A stretch of 64,000 nucleotides of DNA from Bradyrhizobium nanningense (GTDB lineage Bacteria; Pseudomonadota; Alphaproteobacteria; Rhizobiales; Xanthobacteraceae). The stretch is taken from positions 124,001-188,000 of the forward strand of contig NZ_LBJC01000033.1 in NCBI RefSeq assembly GCF_004114535.1, read 5' to 3'. The first letter of the stretch is position 1. Each line of letters begins with the position of its first letter. A model generated the notes under the pieces. The model ran no database searches and had not been told where the DNA came from. It saw only the letters and a program-made list of their open reading frames with translations. The translations under genes were made by a program, and so were the position numbers. This document shows positions 9,321-18,268 of this stretch, one piece after another.

Positions 9321-10073
9321 ATGCCCGCTTCGAAGCTCCGCCTCGGCGTCAATATCGATCACGTCGCAACCGTGCGTAACGCGCGCGGCGGCCGCCATCC
9401 GGATCCGGTGCGGGCGGCGCTGCTGGCGATTGAGGCGGGCGCCGACGGCATCACCGCCCATTTGCGCGAGGATCGCCGCCACATCCGCGACGAGGACATG
9501 GCGAGGCTGAAGGCCGAGATCTCCAAGCCGCTCAATTTCGAGATGGCGGCGACCGACGACATGATGCGGATCTCGCTCGCCACCAAGCCGCACGCGGTGT
9601 GCCTGGTGCCGGAGCGCCGGCAGGAGGTGACCACCGAAGGCGGGCTGGACGTGGTCGGCCAGCATAACGCGCTCGCGCCCTATATCGCGCGGCTGACCGA
9701 CGCCGGCATTCGGGTCTCCCTGTTCATCGCCGCCGATCCCGCCCAGATCGAGATGGCGGCGCGGCTGCACGCGCCCGTGATCGAGATCCACACCGGCGCC
9801 TGGTGCGACGCCGTGGTCGACGGCCACACCGCCAAGGCCGAGACCGAATGGCAGCGGATCGTTGCGGGCGTGAAGCTGGCCACGGCCGCCGGGCTGGAGG
9901 TCCATGCCGGGCACGGGCTTGACTATACGACGGCGGAGACGATCGCGGCTCTGCCTGACATCATGGAGCTCAACATCGGCTACTACATGATCGGCGAAGC
10001 GCTGTTCGTCGGTCTTGCCGAGACGGTGCGCAGCATGCGCGCGGCGATGGACCGCGGCCGGAGCCGGGCGTGA
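9321..10073 (+). CDS. pdxJ: Pyridoxine 5'-phosphate synthase
   Basis: PdxJ closes the pyridine ring from 3-amino-1-hydroxyacetone phosphate and deoxyxylulose phosphate, the last step of the DXP-dependent vitamin B6 route. The 250-residue TIM barrel starts with [18 protein letters not shown], followed by [21 protein letters not shown] and the C-terminal VHAGHGLDY, all conserved active-site segments. The ATG at 9321 gives the family N-terminus; the frame is open back to 9276 without a good site. The stop overlaps the acpS start, so the two are coupled. Confidence 0.97.
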   Translation: MPASKLRLGVNIDHVATVRNARGGRHPDPVRAALLAIEAGADGITAHLREDRRHIRDEDMARLKAEISKPLNFEMAATDDMMRISLATKPHAVCLVPERRQEVTTEGGLDVVGQHNALAPYIARLTDAGIRVSLFIAADPAQIEMAARLHAPVIEIHTGAWCDAVVDGHTAKAETEWQRIVAGVKLATAAGLEVHAGHGLDYTTAETIAALPDIMELNIGYYMIGEALFVGLAETVRSMRAAMDRGRSRA

Positions 10074-10489
10074 TCATCGGCATTGGCTCCGACCTCATCG
10101 ACATCACCCGCGTCGCCAAGGTGATCGAGCGCCATGGCGAGCGCTTCCTCGACCGCATCTTCACCGTGGCGGAGCGGGCCAAGGCGGAGCGCCGCGCCAA
10201 GAACGAGAAGATGGTGGTGGCGACCTACGCCAAGCGCTTCGCCGCCAAGGAGGCCTGCTCCAAGGCGCTCGGCACCGGGATCCGGCGCGGCGTGTGGTGG
10301 CGCGATATGGGGGTGGTCAATCTTCCGGGCGGCCGGCCGACCATGCAGCTGACCGGCGGCGCCCTGGCCCGGCTTCAGGCCCTGACGCCGGAAGGATTCG
10401 AGGCCCGGATCGACGTGTCGATCACCGATGACTGGCCGCTGGCGCAGGCCTTCGTCATCATTTCCGCCGTCCCGCTGGCCAAGTCCTGA
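10070..10489 (+). CDS. acpS: Holo-[acyl-carrier-protein] synthase
   Basis: AcpS transfers 4'-phosphopantetheine from CoA to apo-ACP. The 139-residue protein has the magnesium-binding Asp8 in [11 protein letters not shown] and the [14 protein letters not shown] helix with the second acidic ligand. The start is a GTG sharing bases with the pdxJ stop (GTGA). The lepB-rnc-era set follows after a 250-base gap, so acpS may be the last gene of its unit. Confidence 0.96.
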   Translation: MIIGIGSDLIDITRVAKVIERHGERFLDRIFTVAERAKAERRAKNEKMVVATYAKRFAAKEACSKALGTGIRRGVWWRDMGVVNLPGGRPTMQLTGGALARLQALTPEGFEARIDVSITDDWPLAQAFVIISAVPLAKS

Positions 10490-10504
10490 TCCTTACCGTG
10501 ATCG

Positions 10505-10535
10505 CTTTATAATTCTTATTTAAAATCAACGTCTT
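10505..10535 (+). promoter_or_regulatory. AT-rich patch, possible promoter region of lepB-rnc-era
   Basis: The gap between acpS and lepB opens with the only clearly AT-rich stretch nearby (gctttataattcttatttaa). It could be a promoter or UP-like element for the lepB operon. No clean -35/-10 pair is certain, and the remaining 200 bases hold no gene. Confidence 0.25.
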
Positions 10536-10739
10536 ACTCAGTTTGGGTGCGATCCTTGATTGCGTGGCCTCCGACAACCGTCTAAAAGTCCGCGGGCGCA
10601 AATCAGCCTGGGCGAATTCGGCTTTACGCCGGAATTGGCCCTCACTATCAGAATCAGGACAATCTCCTTGCGCCGCGAACCGGTGGGCTCTTCGCGGGAG
10701 GAGGGCGCTCTGTGACCGCCGGCCGGAATTGAGAGAGCA

Positions 10740-11504
10740 ATGAGCGTGACTTCGGGAACGAAAACTGAGAGCGGCGTCGGCGAAACGATCCGGGTTGTGA
10801 TCCACGCTCTCCTGATCGCGCTGGTGATCCGCACATTCCTGTTCCAGCCCTTCAATATCCCGTCCGGCTCGATGAAGGCGACGCTGCTGGTCGGCGACTA
10901 TCTGTTTGTCTCGAAATATTCTTACGGCTACAGCCACTATTCGATCCCGTTCTCGCCGCCGCTGTTCTCCGGGCGGATCTGGGGCTCGGACCCGGCCCGC
11001 GGCGACATCGTCGTGTTTCGCCTGCCGAAGGACGATTCCACCGACTACATCAAGCGCGTGATCGGCCTTCCCGGCGACCGCATCCAGATGCGGGATGGGC
11101 TGCTCTACATCAACGACACGCCGGTCGAGCGGCAGCGGATGAGCGAATATGTCGGCGAGGAGCCCTGCGGCTCGGAAGGCGGCGGCATCTCCCGGGTGAA
11201 GCGCTGGAAGGAGACACTGCCGAACGGCGTCTCCTATGAGACGCTCGACTGCGCCGACAACGGCTACGTCGACAACACCAACGTCTACACCGTCCCATCA
11301 GGCCATTTCTTCATGATGGGCGACAACCGCGACAACTCCACCGATAGCCGCTTTCTCGGCCAGGTCGGCTACGTGCCGAAGGAGAATCTGATCGGCCGCG
11401 CCCAGATGATCTTCTTCTCCATCGCCGAAGGCGAGCATGCCTGGATGTTCTGGCGCTGGCCGTGGGCGGTGCGCTGGAATCGCTTCTTCAAAATCGTCCG
11501 ATGA
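10740..11504 (+). CDS. lepB: Signal peptidase I
   Basis: LepB cleaves signal peptides at the outer face of the inner membrane. The 254-residue protein has one N-terminal membrane helix (about 17-35), then the catalytic Ser44 in PSGSM and Lys105 in YIKRVIGLPGD, and the later MGDNRDNSTDSR box. An insertion between the boxes contains two Cys residues. The start has GAGAG upstream. The stop overlaps the rnc start (ATGA). Confidence 0.96.
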   Translation: MSVTSGTKTESGVGETIRVVIHALLIALVIRTFLFQPFNIPSGSMKATLLVGDYLFVSKYSYGYSHYSIPFSPPLFSGRIWGSDPARGDIVVFRLPKDDSTDYIKRVIGLPGDRIQMRDGLLYINDTPVERQRMSEYVGEEPCGSEGGGISRVKRWKETLPNGVSYETLDCADNGYVDNTNVYTVPSGHFFMMGDNRDNSTDSRFLGQVGYVPKENLIGRAQMIFFSIAEGEHAWMFWRWPWAVRWNRFFKIVR

Positions 11505-12322
11505 AAGACGAAGCCAAGGACATCGCGATCCAACCGAACGAGGCGCAAGCCGCTCCTGAGAGCGAAGCTGCACCGAAGACGCCTGCCAAGAAGAAGCGGG
11601 CGCGGAGCAGCAAGGCCAAGGGCACCGATGCCAACGCGGCGCTCGAGGCGCGCATCGGCCACAGCTTCGCCGACCCAAATATGCTGATGCAGGCGATCAC
11701 GCATGTCTCGGCGCTGAAGTCCGGGCGCAAGCGGGGCGACAGCTATCAGCGGCTGGAATTCCTCGGCGACCACGTGCTCGGGCTCGTCGTCTCCGATATG
11801 CTCTATCACGCCTTCCCCAACGCCGATGAGGGCGAGCTCTCCAAGCGTCTTGCCGAGCTCGTGCGCAAGGAAAGCTGCGCCGACGTCGCCAAGTCGCTCG
11901 GCCTGCTCGACGACATCAAGCTCGGCTCGGTCGGCTCCAGCGCCGATGCCCGCCTGCGCAAGTCCATCCTCGGCGACATCTGCGAGGCCGTGATCGGCGC
12001 CGTCTTCCTCGACGGCGGCTACGCAGCGGCGTCCGAATTCGTCAAACGTAACTGGACCGAGCGCATGCACAAGCCGCGCCGTCCCTTGCGCGATCCCAAG
12101 ACCGTGCTGCAGGAATGGGCGCAAGGAAAGGGGCTGCCGACGCCGGTTTACCGCGAGGTCGAGCGCACCGGCCCGCATCACGATCCGCAGTTCCGCGTCG
12201 CCGTCGACCTGCCGGGGCTGGCGCCGGCCGAGGGCATCGGCGGCAGCAAGCGCGCGGCAGAGAAGGTAGCAGCATCGGTGATGATCGAACGCGAAGGCGT
12301 CGGCGGCGGCAATGACGGCTGA
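11501..12322 (+). CDS. rnc: Ribonuclease III
   Basis: RNase III cuts double-stranded RNA, including rRNA precursors. The catalytic domain carries RLEFLGDHVLGLV and the GELSKRLAELV segment, with His replacing the usual Ser in the signature. A dsRNA-binding domain ends the protein. A Lys/Ala-rich N-terminal extension of about 45 residues makes it 273 residues long, somewhat longer than the roughly 225 of E. coli. The ATG overlaps the lepB stop, and era overlaps the rnc 3' end by 11 bases. Confidence 0.96.
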   Translation: MKDEAKDIAIQPNEAQAAPESEAAPKTPAKKKRARSSKAKGTDANAALEARIGHSFADPNMLMQAITHVSALKSGRKRGDSYQRLEFLGDHVLGLVVSDMLYHAFPNADEGELSKRLAELVRKESCADVAKSLGLLDDIKLGSVGSSADARLRKSILGDICEAVIGAVFLDGGYAAASEFVKRNWTERMHKPRRPLRDPKTVLQEWAQGKGLPTPVYREVERTGPHHDPQFRVAVDLPGLAPAEGIGGSKRAAEKVAASVMIEREGVGGGNDG

Positions 12323-13238
12323 AGCAAGTGGCGAGATGCCTACCGCGACGCGTTGCGGCTTCGTTGCGCTGATCGGCGCGCCGAATGTCGGCAAGTCCAC
12401 GCTGGTCAATGCGCTGGTCGGGGCCAAGGTCACGATCGTCTCGCGCAAGGTGCAGACCACGCGTGCGCTGATCCGCGGCATCGTGATCGAGAATAACGCG
12501 CAGATCATCCTGGTCGACACGCCCGGCATCTTCCTGCCGAAGCGGCGGCTCGACCGTGCCATGGTCTCGACCGCCTGGAGCGGGGCGCATGACGCCGATC
12601 TCGTCTGCGTGCTGCTCGACGCCAAGACCGGGATCGACGAGGAAGCCGAGGCAATCCTCACCAAGGCTGCCAGCGTCAATCACGACAAGATCCTCGTCAT
12701 CAACAAGGTCGACCTGGTCCAGCGCGAGAAGCTGCTCGCCCTGGCGCAGGCTGCCAACGAGCGCATGAAGTTCGCGCGGACCTTCATGATCTCGGCGATC
12801 TCCGGCGACGGCGTCGACGACATCCGCAGGACGCTTGCGGAAATGGTGCCGCCGGGCCCGTACCTCTACCCTGAGGATCAGATGTCGGACGCGCCGATGC
12901 GGCAGCTGGCGGCCGAGATCACGCGCGAGAAGATCTATCAGAAGCTGCACCAGGAGCTGCCCTACCAGTCCACTGTCGAGACCGACAAGTGGGAGGAGCG
13001 CAAGGACAAGTCGGTGCGGATCGAGCAGACGATCTTCGTCGAGCGCGAAAGCCAGCGCAAGATCGTGCTCGGCAAGGGCGGCGCCACCATCAAGTCGATC
13101 GGCGCGGACTCGCGGAAAGAACTGATGCAGATCCTGGACGTGCCGGTGCATCTGTTCCTGTTCGTCAAGGTGCGCGAAAACTGGGGCGACGATCCCGATC
13201 GCTATCGCGAGATGGGTCTGGACTTCCCCAGGGAATAA
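12312..13238 (+). CDS. era: GTPase Era
   Basis: Era is an essential GTPase in 30S subunit assembly. The 308-residue protein has the Walker A GAPNVGKS (22-29), the switch region with TTRA, DTPG, the NKVD base-specificity motif and a C-terminal KH domain with VLGKGGATIKSIG, which binds the 3' end of 16S rRNA. It completes the compact lepB-rnc-era unit. Confidence 0.97.
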   Translation: MTAEASGEMPTATRCGFVALIGAPNVGKSTLVNALVGAKVTIVSRKVQTTRALIRGIVIENNAQIILVDTPGIFLPKRRLDRAMVSTAWSGAHDADLVCVLLDAKTGIDEEAEAILTKAASVNHDKILVINKVDLVQREKLLALAQAANERMKFARTFMISAISGDGVDDIRRTLAEMVPPGPYLYPEDQMSDAPMRQLAAEITREKIYQKLHQELPYQSTVETDKWEERKDKSVRIEQTIFVERESQRKIVLGKGGATIKSIGADSRKELMQILDVPVHLFLFVKVRENWGDDPDRYREMGLDFPRE

Positions 13239-13259
13239 CCAAGAAACGATCGGTATCCG

Positions 13260-13640
13260 ATGAGCGTGCCCAGTAACGTCCGGCGCTTCGAAGCGCTGCT
13301 CTATGCATCGTTGATGCTGGACGCCTTGTCCGTTGCCGTACAGGACCGCACGCCGAGCGCCGAGACGACCGAACAGATGATCATGGCGGGGACCTTGCTC
13401 GCCGGCGGCATGATCCTGCTCCTCGTTTATTTCGTTAGGCTGGCCGCACATCATCGCAAGAATTGGCCGCGTTGGGTGCTGGCGGCGGCGCTCGTGCTGT
13501 CAGTGATCTCGCTCGGCCAGATCATCGGCGAGAAGGGCCTGGAGCTCGACAGCGCCATCGAGATCGTCTCCTGCGTGCTGACGACAATGGGCCTGTACTT
13601 CTCCTTCACCGGCGACGCGCAGGGTTGGTTCAACGCGTAG
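13260..13640 (+). CDS. Small integral membrane protein, unknown function
   Basis: I do not recognise a named family. The 126-residue protein has four predicted membrane segments (about 10-27, 40-62, 70-88 and 100-118) separated by short loops. It starts 21 bases after era on the same strand and probably rides on that transcript. The stop is followed closely by a palindromic repeat. Confidence 0.7.
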   Translation: MSVPSNVRRFEALLYASLMLDALSVAVQDRTPSAETTEQMIMAGTLLAGGMILLLVYFVRLAAHHRKNWPRWVLAAALVLSVISLGQIIGEKGLELDSAIEIVSCVLTTMGLYFSFTGDAQGWFNA

Positions 13641-13652
13641 CGTCTTGCACGG

Positions 13653-13747
13653 TGCCGTAGGGTGGGCAAAGGCGCGCACCTTGCGCGCCGTGTGCCCACC
13701 ACGTCGATCAAATCCGTGGGCACGCTTCGCTTTGCCCACCCTACGAC
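13653..13747. repeat. Palindromic intergenic repeat, family A, copy 1
   Basis: Perfect 16-base arms (13656-13671 and 13730-13745, cgtagggtgggcaaag and its complement) flank a GC-rich centre of about 58 bases with a second partial inversion (gtgccca/gtgggcac). A second copy lies at 41473-41573. It fills the gap between a small membrane protein gene and recO. Confidence 0.9.
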
Positions 13748-13774
13748 AGCGCGAAATGGGCTACACTTCACCCC

Positions 13775-14527
13775 ATGGAATGGACCGACGAAGGCATCGT
13801 CTTGGGCGTGCGGCGGCATGGCGAATCCAGCGCCATTGTCGAGCTCCTGACGCGCGCGCACGGCCGGCATCTCGGCCTTGTCCGCGGTGGAGCCGGCTCG
13901 CGGATGCGGCCGCTGCTGCAGCCTGGCAACAGCGTCAGCGCGGTGTGGCGGGCAAGGCTCGACGAGCATCTCGGCACCTATGCGATCGAGGGGCTGAAGC
14001 TGCGCGCGGCCACCTTGCTGGGATCGTCCCACGGCGTTTACGGGGTCACTCATCTCGCCTCGATTGCGCGGCTGCTGCCGGAGCGTGATCCGCACGAGGA
14101 TATCTTTGCGCGGCTCGAGCATTCGCTCGACGATTTCGACGACATCGGCAGCGCCGCCGTGCACCTCATCCATTTCGAGCTGGCGATGCTGGCCGAGCTC
14201 GGCTTCGGGCTGGCGCTGGAGAATTGCGCCGTCACCGGCGAGACCACCGACCTGATCTACGTCTCGCCGAAGTCCGGCGGGGCGGTGTCGCGCAATGCTG
14301 GCGAGCCGTGGCGCGACCGGCTGCTGCGGCTGCCGCCGTTTCTGCGACACGGCGAAGCCGCCAGCGAACTTTCCGAACAGGACCTTCAGGATGGCTTTCG
14401 GCTCACCGGCCTGTTCCTGCTGCGTCACGTGCTGGAGCCGCGCGGGCAGGGCCATTCCGACGCACGCGCGGGCTTCATCAACGCCCTGATCCGGCAACAG
14501 GCGAGGGCCGCGATTCCCGCGCCATGA
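13775..14527 (+). CDS. recO: DNA repair protein RecO
   Basis: RecO loads RecA with RecR onto SSB-coated DNA in gap repair. The 250-residue protein starts with the OB fold ([22 protein letters not shown]) and has the helical C-terminal half with ERDPHEDIF and the CAVTGE segment; only one Cys of the zinc site seen in some relatives is present. The position between era and parC agrees with alphaproteobacterial order. Confidence 0.95.
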   Translation: MEWTDEGIVLGVRRHGESSAIVELLTRAHGRHLGLVRGGAGSRMRPLLQPGNSVSAVWRARLDEHLGTYAIEGLKLRAATLLGSSHGVYGVTHLASIARLLPERDPHEDIFARLEHSLDDFDDIGSAAVHLIHFELAMLAELGFGLALENCAVTGETTDLIYVSPKSGGAVSRNAGEPWRDRLLRLPPFLRHGEAASELSEQDLQDGFRLTGLFLLRHVLEPRGQGHSDARAGFINALIRQQARAAIPAP

Positions 14528-14629
14528 GCGAAACGGGACTCTGCCTTGTCCTCCGACATGGAGTTCCCGGGAACGAAATCGGGGCGGTTGAATTGGCCTC
14601 GCTGGGTTCCACAACGGGGGACAGCCTAA

Positions 14630-14905
14630 ATGTTGATCAGGGGATTCGCCTTGTCCGCGGCGCTGCTCGCGTTCGCGCCCGATGCCATGGCCGGCGAGCC
14701 GCAGCCGGGCGTGTTTCGGCGCGCCTCCTGCACCGTCGTCCGGTACTACGTAGCCAAATATTCCGCTGCGGCTGCAGAGACATGGGCGCGGTCGAAGGGT
14801 GCGACGGAGGCCGAAATCGAGGCTGCCCGGCGGTGCCTGACCAATGTGCCGGCGCCGGCCCAGGCCACCACTCCGACCGTGACCGCCGGCTGGGCAGGGC
14901 AGTAG
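14630..14905 (+). CDS. Small secreted protein, unknown function
   Basis: The 91-residue product has a clear signal peptide (MLIRGFALSAALLAFAPDAMA, cleavage after AMA) and a mature part of about 70 residues with two Cys, suggesting one disulfide. The helix AAAETWARSKGATEAEIEAARRC is its most regular part. No family is recognised. It stands alone between recO and parC. Confidence 0.72.
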   Translation: MLIRGFALSAALLAFAPDAMAGEPQPGVFRRASCTVVRYYVAKYSAAAAETWARSKGATEAEIEAARRCLTNVPAPAQATTPTVTAGWAGQ

Positions 14906-14965
14906 CCGCCCACAGGGAACCAATCCATCCTTGCCCGATTCCCTTCCACGGTTTAACCGGGCGGC

Positions 14966-17224
14966 ATGGGAAAACGAATCGTTCCGCCGGAAGAACCGGC
15001 TGAAATTCACGAGGTCCGGCTGCAGGAAGCGCTGGAAGAGCGCTATCTCGCCTATGCGCTCTCCACCATCATGCACCGCGCGCTGCCCGACGCGCGCGAC
15101 GGCCTGAAGCCGGTCCACCGCCGCATCCTCTACGGCATGCGCCTGCTCAGGCTCGACCCCGGCACCGCTTTCAAAAAGTCCGCCAAGATCGTCGGCGACG
15201 TGATGGGCTCGTTCCATCCGCACGGCGACCAGGCGATCTACGACGCCATGGTGCGCCTGGCGCAGGATTTCTCCTCGCGCTACCCGCTGGTCGACGGCCA
15301 GGGCAATTTTGGCAATATCGACGGCGATAACCCCGCCGCCTACCGCTACACCGAAGCGCGCATGACCGACGTCGCGCGGCTTCTGCTCGACGGCATCGAT
15401 GAGGATGGCGTCGAATTTCGCGCCAATTACGACGGCCAGTCGAAGGAGCCGGTCGTGCTGCCCGGCGGCTTCCCGAACCTGCTCGCCAACGGCGCACAGG
15501 GCATCGCCGTCGGCATGGCGACCTCGATCCCGCCGCACAACGCCGCCGAGCTTTGCGACGCGGCGCTGCACCTGATCGAGAAGCCCGACGCGAAATCCAA
15601 GGCCCTGCTGAAATGGGTGAAGGGGCCGGACTTCCCGACCGGCGGCATCTGCGTGGATTCCAAGCAGGCCATCGCTGAAGCCTACACCACCGGCCGCGGC
15701 TCGTTCCGCGTCCGTGCGCGGTGGACGCAGGAGGAGGGCGCGCGCGGCACCTGGGTCGTCGTCGTCACCGAGATCCCGTTCCTGGTGCAGAAGTCGCGGC
15801 TGATCGAGAAGGTCGCCGAGCTGCTGGACCAGAAGAAGCTGCCGCTGGTCGGCGACATCAGGGACGAGTCGGCCGAAGACGTCCGCATCGTGATCGAGCC
15901 GAAATCGAAGAACGTCGATCCCGCGCTGATGATGGAATCGCTGTTCAGGCTCACCGAGCTCGAGAACAAGATTCCGCTGAACCTCAACGTCCTGATCAAG
16001 GGCCGTGTCCCCAAGGTGGTGGGGCTCGCGGAGTGCCTGCGCGAATGGCTCGACCATCTGCGCGACGTCCTGATCCGCCGCAGCAATTACCGCAAGGCGC
16101 AGATCGAGCACCGGCTGGAAGTGCTCGGCGGCCATCTGGTCGCCTATCTGAACCTCGACAAGGTGATCAAGATCATCCGCACCGAGGACGAGCCGAAGCC
16201 GGCCTTGATCAAGGCATTCAAGCTCACCGAGGTCCAGGCCGAAGCCATCCTCAACATGCGTTTGCGCAATCTGCGCAGGCTCGAGGAAATGGAGATCCGG
16301 AATGAAGACAGGGATCTGCGCAAGGAGCTGAAGGGCATCGAGGGCGTGCTCGCCTCCGAAGCCGAGCAGTGGAAGAAGGTCGGCGAGCAGGTCGGCAAGG
16401 TCCGCGACATGTTCGGGCCGAAGACGCCGCTCGGCAAGCGCCGCACCACCTTCGCCGACGCGCCCGAGCACGATCTCGCCGCGATGGAGGAAGCCCTCGT
16501 CGAGCGCGAGCCGGTGACGGTCGTCGTGTCCGACAAGGGCTGGATTCGCACCATGAAGGGCCATGTCGAGGACCTCTCGGGGCTCGCCTTCAAGCAGGAC
16601 GACAAGCTCGGCTTCGCCTTCTTCGCCGAGACGACCTCGAAGCTCCTGCTGTTCGCCACCAACGGCAAGTTCTACACGCTGGATGTCGCCAAGCTCCCGG
16701 GCGGGCGCGGACATGGCGAGCCGATCCGCCTGTTCATCGACCTCGAGCAGGAGGCGGCGCCCGTCGCGCTGTTCGTCAACAAGGGCGGACGCAAATTCCT
16801 GGTCGCGAGCCATGAGGGCCAGGGTTTCGTCGTCAACGAGGACGATTGCGTCGGCACCACCAAGAAGGGCAAGCAGGTCCTCAATGTCGACATGCCGAAC
16901 GAGGCGCGCGCGATCACCGAGGTGATGGGCGATACCGTCGCCGTCATCGGCGAGAACCGCAAAATGCTGGTCTTCCCGCTCGACCAGGTGCCGGAGATGG
17001 CCCGTGGCCGCGGCGTGCGCTTGCAGAAGTACAAGGACGGCGGCCTCTCGGACGTCGCCGTGTTCGAGGCCAAGGCCGGCCTGACCTGGAAGGACTCCGC
17101 GGGCCGCGAATTCTCCGCGACCATTAAGGAGCTCAGCGAATGGCAAGGCACCCGCGCCGACGCCGGCCGCTTGCCGCCGAAGGGTTTCCCGAAGTCGAAC
17201 AAGTTCGGCAGGGTGATCGGGTAG
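14966..17224 (+). CDS. parC: DNA topoisomerase IV subunit A
   Basis: ParC is the DNA-cleaving subunit of topoisomerase IV, which decatenates daughter chromosomes together with ParE. In 752 residues the winged-helix region ([19 protein letters not shown]) is followed by the catalytic Tyr128 in AAYRYTE, a coiled-coil gate and a C-terminal beta-propeller. The propeller lacks the QRRGGKG GyrA box, which separates it from gyrase. The quinolone-pocket positions equal to E. coli Ser80 and Glu84 read Gln89 and Asp93. Confidence 0.95.
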   Translation: MGKRIVPPEEPAEIHEVRLQEALEERYLAYALSTIMHRALPDARDGLKPVHRRILYGMRLLRLDPGTAFKKSAKIVGDVMGSFHPHGDQAIYDAMVRLAQDFSSRYPLVDGQGNFGNIDGDNPAAYRYTEARMTDVARLLLDGIDEDGVEFRANYDGQSKEPVVLPGGFPNLLANGAQGIAVGMATSIPPHNAAELCDAALHLIEKPDAKSKALLKWVKGPDFPTGGICVDSKQAIAEAYTTGRGSFRVRARWTQEEGARGTWVVVVTEIPFLVQKSRLIEKVAELLDQKKLPLVGDIRDESAEDVRIVIEPKSKNVDPALMMESLFRLTELENKIPLNLNVLIKGRVPKVVGLAECLREWLDHLRDVLIRRSNYRKAQIEHRLEVLGGHLVAYLNLDKVIKIIRTEDEPKPALIKAFKLTEVQAEAILNMRLRNLRRLEEMEIRNEDRDLRKELKGIEGVLASEAEQWKKVGEQVGKVRDMFGPKTPLGKRRTTFADAPEHDLAAMEEALVEREPVTVVVSDKGWIRTMKGHVEDLSGLAFKQDDKLGFAFFAETTSKLLLFATNGKFYTLDVAKLPGGRGHGEPIRLFIDLEQEAAPVALFVNKGGRKFLVASHEGQGFVVNEDDCVGTTKKGKQVLNVDMPNEARAITEVMGDTVAVIGENRKMLVFPLDQVPEMARGRGVRLQKYKDGGLSDVAVFEAKAGLTWKDSAGREFSATIKELSEWQGTRADAGRLPPKGFPKSNKFGRVIG

Positions 17225-17254
17225 GGCAGCTGGACGCGCTGTTACCATAACGGT

Positions 17255-17362
17255 GGTGTCATGCCCCGGCTTGACCGGGGCATCCAGTACGCCGCGGCCT
17301 CTCTTTTCAATCACGACCGTCTCGGAGTACTGGATCGCCCGGTCAAGCCGGGCGATGACACC
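17255..17362. repeat. Palindromic intergenic repeat, family B, copy 1
   Basis: Outer arms ggtgtcatgccccggcttga and tcaagccgggcgatgacacc are near-complementary, with inner catccagtac/gtactggatc. Copy 2 at 50041-50145 shares the outer and inner arms. It begins about 30 bases after parC and may act as a bidirectional terminator or mRNA stabiliser. Confidence 0.88.
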
Positions 17363-17397
17363 GAGAGTGAGGCTGGACGGGTCGTAGCTCCGATACA

Positions 17398-18070
17398 CAT
17401 CTCAAACAGCAGACACAGCATCGCCTTCTCGCGGCGCGGCTCGCCCGAGTTTTGCTTCTCGTTCGCCCTCGAAAATGACGAGGGCGCAGGGAAGGCCGGG
17501 CGCCGGCGGCACCCGAGATCCGTGCGCTGTGAAAGATGCACACGGGGTGGACCACAGGTGATGCCGGTCGCCCGGCCTTCCCTGCGCGAATGGTTTTAAC
17601 GGTGTCCTTCGTGCTCTCCTCGGGGAGCGTTGCACTATTGCCCCCGTCGCCTTGCGGCGGGTTGATGCGCGCACCGGTTGGCCGCCGCATCACCGCAAAG
17701 GCTTGACGCCAGAACCCCGGGCGTCGGGACCACACGACTTCTCCGTCCGCGCGCGTCCTCGCTGGGAATCCGGGGGGTGGCGTGTGCTCGCCCCCGAAAC
17801 CATGCGAAGACGCTGTCAGCGCCGTGTCGTTCACGCGAAAGCCATTGCTCACGGCGTCCCGCCCTGCAATGCCTGTCGCGCCGGCGCCGTCGCGTCCATC
17901 GCTGCCCAGCCCGCGGTTCGTGACGATCGCGATCCGCCCCTTGTGACGGGCCAGGGTGTTTCGTGTGTACGATAAATCCGAATTTCGGTAAAGTGGAATA
18001 TTTTGTCGGACTGGGCTTGACAGGCGGTGTGGTCAAACTGACCGGGCTATTTTGCCCGACGGGCAACGGC
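17398..18070. repeat. Gene-free, possibly repetitive segment
   Basis: Between the parC-side palindrome and the histidine kinase gene lies a segment with no credible gene: open frames on both strands are short, overlap each other, are Arg-rich and lack ribosome binding sites. It contains nested inverted words such as gggaaggccgggcg (17489-17502) against cgcccggccttccc (17569-17582), enclosing an 80-base arm, and ends near a short palindrome ttgcccgacgggcaa (18052-18066). From memory of Bradyrhizobium genomes I suspect a dispersed repeat; only a genome search can confirm it. The remaining 200 bases to 18268 are the promoter region of the kinase gene, with nothing certain in it. Confidence 0.5.
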
Positions 18071-18268
18071 CTCTCTGAATTAGCTGATCCGGGCCCAGAA
18101 TTGCCCTTTATCTCAAGCGCCTGAATGTCGGCTTACGGGCGGTGACCGAGCCAGGATCCGACAGCGGTGGGATGGCCGCTTGTGAGCCCAAAGCGGACGA
18201 TGCCCCCATGGCGTGAAAGCCAGCTTTTCGCCTAGAATTGAATATCGGTGGAACGGTAGAGTGCGACC

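Noticed and set aside
13451-17398. Very long open frame (1315 codons) on the minus strand across parC and recO
   Set aside because: It is antisense to well-supported genes, has no domain, and its composition is that of a high-GC shadow frame.
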